A DNA stretch of 6,530 bases from an uncultured Chthonomonadaceae bacterium (GTDB taxonomy: Bacteria; Armatimonadota; Fimbriimonadia; Fimbriimonadales; Fimbriimonadaceae). Numbering within the stretch: the first letter of the stretch is position 1; every line of letters begins with the position of its first letter. The DNA is taken from positions 1 to 6,530 of the forward strand of contig CAMLDW010000074.1 of NCBI GenBank assembly GCA_946479035.1, written 5' to 3'. A model generated the notes under the pieces. The model saw nothing but the letters and a program-made list of their open reading frames with translations, was not told the DNA's origin and did not search any database. The position numbers and the translations under genes were made by a program. Below are positions 5,790-6,530 of this stretch, piece by piece.

Positions 5790-6197
5790 TCAGGGCCTCA
5801 GCACGAGGATGCGCTGCCCGTACTCCACGGCCTCGCCGTCCTCGACGCAGACCTCTAGGACCTCGCCGCCGTCTTTGGCGTTCACGTCGTTCGTCAGCCC
5901 CAGCGCGACGACCTCTCCGACCTTGTCCCCTTCCAACACCTTGTCCCCGACCTGGATCGGCGGCTCAACCGCGCGAAAGTAGCCGACTGCAGGCGAACCG
6001 ACCGACTGTGTGCTCGGTGCCGTGGGCGCCGCAGCCTCGGGCTCTTTGCCGGCCTCTTCCTCCGATTCCCGCGCCGAGCCGTTCGACAGCACCGCGCTGA
6101 ACCTGTCCTCCCCTAGCCGGATGCGGACCTGCCGGAAGCCTCTGGCTTGAGCGGTCAGGATGGCGTGGCGGATCTGCTCTGGACCAAGCTCCGACAT
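5790..6197 (-). CDS. accB: AccB-like (BCCP) biotinyl-domain protein lacking the biotinylation lysine
   Basis: 135 residues; the symbol is by homology and position only. The layout is that of BCCP, which normally carries biotin between AccC and the carboxyltransferase. Residues 1-40 are an N-terminal domain, 41-70 an Ala/Pro/Glu/Ser-rich flexible linker, and 71-135 a biotinyl/lipoyl-like beta domain (S-P-A-V-G-Y-F, I-Q-V-G-D-K-V-L-E-G-D-K-V, then G-G-E-V-L-E-V-C-V-E-D-G-E-A-V-E-Y-G-Q at the C-terminus). At the biotin site, E-A-M-K-L-M-N is replaced by V-A-L-G-L-T-N, with Gly100 (codon 5898-5900) in place of Lys. The protein is therefore not expected to be biotinylated. I chose the Met at 6197; Mets at 6203 and 6206 are alternatives, and the frame continues open to 6377 without family-like sequence. 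It is the first gene of the operon, one base before the pseudopilin-like gene. Confidence 0.88.
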   Translation of the reverse strand: MSELGPEQIRHAILTAQARGFRQVRIRLGEDRFSAVLSNGSARESEEEAGKEPEAAAPTAPSTQSVGSPAVGYFRAVEPPIQVGDKVLEGDKVGEVVALGLTNDVNAKDGGEVLEVCVEDGEAVEYGQRILVLRP

Positions 6198-6204
6198 CCC
6201 CATC

Positions 6205-6233
6205 ATTGTACCAACGGCCTGCCTCAGGCCCAA
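6205..6233 (-). promoter_or_regulatory. candidate promoter of the accB-like operon, possibly leaderless
   Basis: On the minus strand TTGGGC (6233-6228) and TACAAT (6210-6205) are separated by exactly 17 nt. The -10 lies 7 nt before the ATG at 6197, so transcription could begin at that codon. The -35 matches the consensus at only 3 of 6 positions. No Shine-Dalgarno precedes any of the three nearby Mets. Confidence 0.45.
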
Positions 6234-6249
6234 CGGCGCCTCCAAGCAC

Positions 6250-6291
6250 AAAAAACGAGGTTCGGCTGGAGAGGAGCATGGCCGAACCTCG
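6250..6291 (-). terminator. strong Rho-independent terminator upstream of the accB-like gene
   Basis: A perfect 11-bp stem, CGAGGTTCGGC (6256-6266) with GCCGAACCTCG (6281-6291), has a 14-nt loop and, read on the minus strand, runs straight into TTTTTT (6255-6250). It lies just upstream of the candidate accB promoter and would insulate the operon. No minus-strand coding region is visible between it and the window edge, so what it terminates is unknown. Confidence 0.75.
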
Positions 6292-6530
6292 AGCTTGCTT
6301 GTTCTAGAAGCGTTTGCGGCGGCGGCTAGACCAGGATCGGAATGTCGCAGCCTCGGCTTCCGTGTTGGACCTTTCAACCTTCAAAGACGGTGCCAAACCC
6401 TCACTTTTGGCAGAGCCAAGCGCCGTTTGAACCTAAGACCCAGTATAATTACGGGGCTCTCAGGCGGCTTCCCCAGCAAAAAAACCGGTCGGTAGCTTCA
6501 CCGTGGGATGGAATGAACCCACGGGCAGCG
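6292..6530. other. non-coding region with hairpins, no gene seen
   Basis: Together with the accB upstream sites this makes 333 nt with no convincing gene on either strand. It holds a TGCCAAA/TTTGGCA hairpin (6391-6397, 6406-6412), an overlapping palindrome TTGGC-AGA-GCCAA (6407-6419), a TATAAT on the plus strand (6444-6449) and a CCGTGGG/CCCACGG hairpin (6501-6507, 6518-6524). These suggest the promoter and leader of a plus-strand gene or RNA beyond the right edge. I could not match it to a known RNA family. Confidence 0.5.
6444..6449 (+). promoter_or_regulatory. consensus -10 hexamer TATAAT on the plus strand
   Basis: TATAAT is an exact match in a GC-rich setting, with A/T-poor flanks. No -35 lies 16-18 nt upstream and there is no extended TGn. 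Transcription would start near 6456 and run into the hairpin region at the window edge. The reverse complement of the same spot gives TATACT, so a minus-strand -10 is also possible. Confidence 0.4.

Noticed and set aside
6198..6377. N-terminal extension of the AccB-like protein from a Met at 6377
   Set aside because: It runs through the 11-bp terminator and has no BCCP-like sequence; the family N-terminus begins around 6197.
6427..6449. TTGAAC as a -35 for the TATAAT at 6444
   Set aside because: The spacing is 11 nt, too short for a sigma-70 type promoter.

Overview
This is a 6.5 kb window of chromosomal DNA, roughly 60% GC by eye, from an unidentified bacterium. The gene content is housekeeping plus a few proteins of unknown role. 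A pseudopilin-like protein with a C-terminal CPxGH...CxHPGH pattern and an accB-accC-nusB-rarA gene string would fit Armatimonadota/Fimbriimonadales or a similar high-GC group. That placement is a guess, because no rRNA or other phylogenetic marker is present. I see no phage, IS element, CRISPR array, tRNA or rRNA.

Layout from left to right: (1) minus strand 12-599, a putative secreted protein with a C2-like beta domain. (2) A divergent intergenic region (600-762) that contains a minus-strand intrinsic-terminator-like hairpin between the two divergent genes. (3) Plus strand 763-1512, two CBS domains fused to a C-terminal ChaB-like domain, ending in a terminator that overlaps its stop codon. 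(4) Minus strand 1630-2151, a DinB/YfiT-like four-helix protein with a -10-like element 7 nt from its ATG. (5) A minus-strand operon 6197->2273 in transcription order: AccB-like protein, pseudopilin-like membrane protein, AccC biotin carboxylase, NusB, RarA/MgsA ATPase. The first four genes are separated by +1, -1 and +1 nt, so they are probably translationally coupled; rarA follows 9 nt after nusB. (6) A 333-nt region (6198-6530) with no recognisable gene but with a strong minus-strand terminator, a weak accB promoter, a plus-strand TATAAT and several hairpins.

The most unusual material is in the carboxylase part of the operon. The AccB-like protein keeps the biotinyl-domain fold signature but has Gly where the biotinylated Lys of the E-A-M-K-M/L motif should be. 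Its partner AccC keeps the known catalytic residues but carries a one-residue insertion in the normally invariant C-S-x-Q-R-R-H-Q-K loop (here Q-N-L-R-H-Q-K). A pseudopilin-like gene lies between the two. A regulatory, BADC-like role for this AccB homologue, or an altered carboxylase, is a testable inference; the sequence alone does not prove it. The CBS-ChaB fusion is the second item worth a look.
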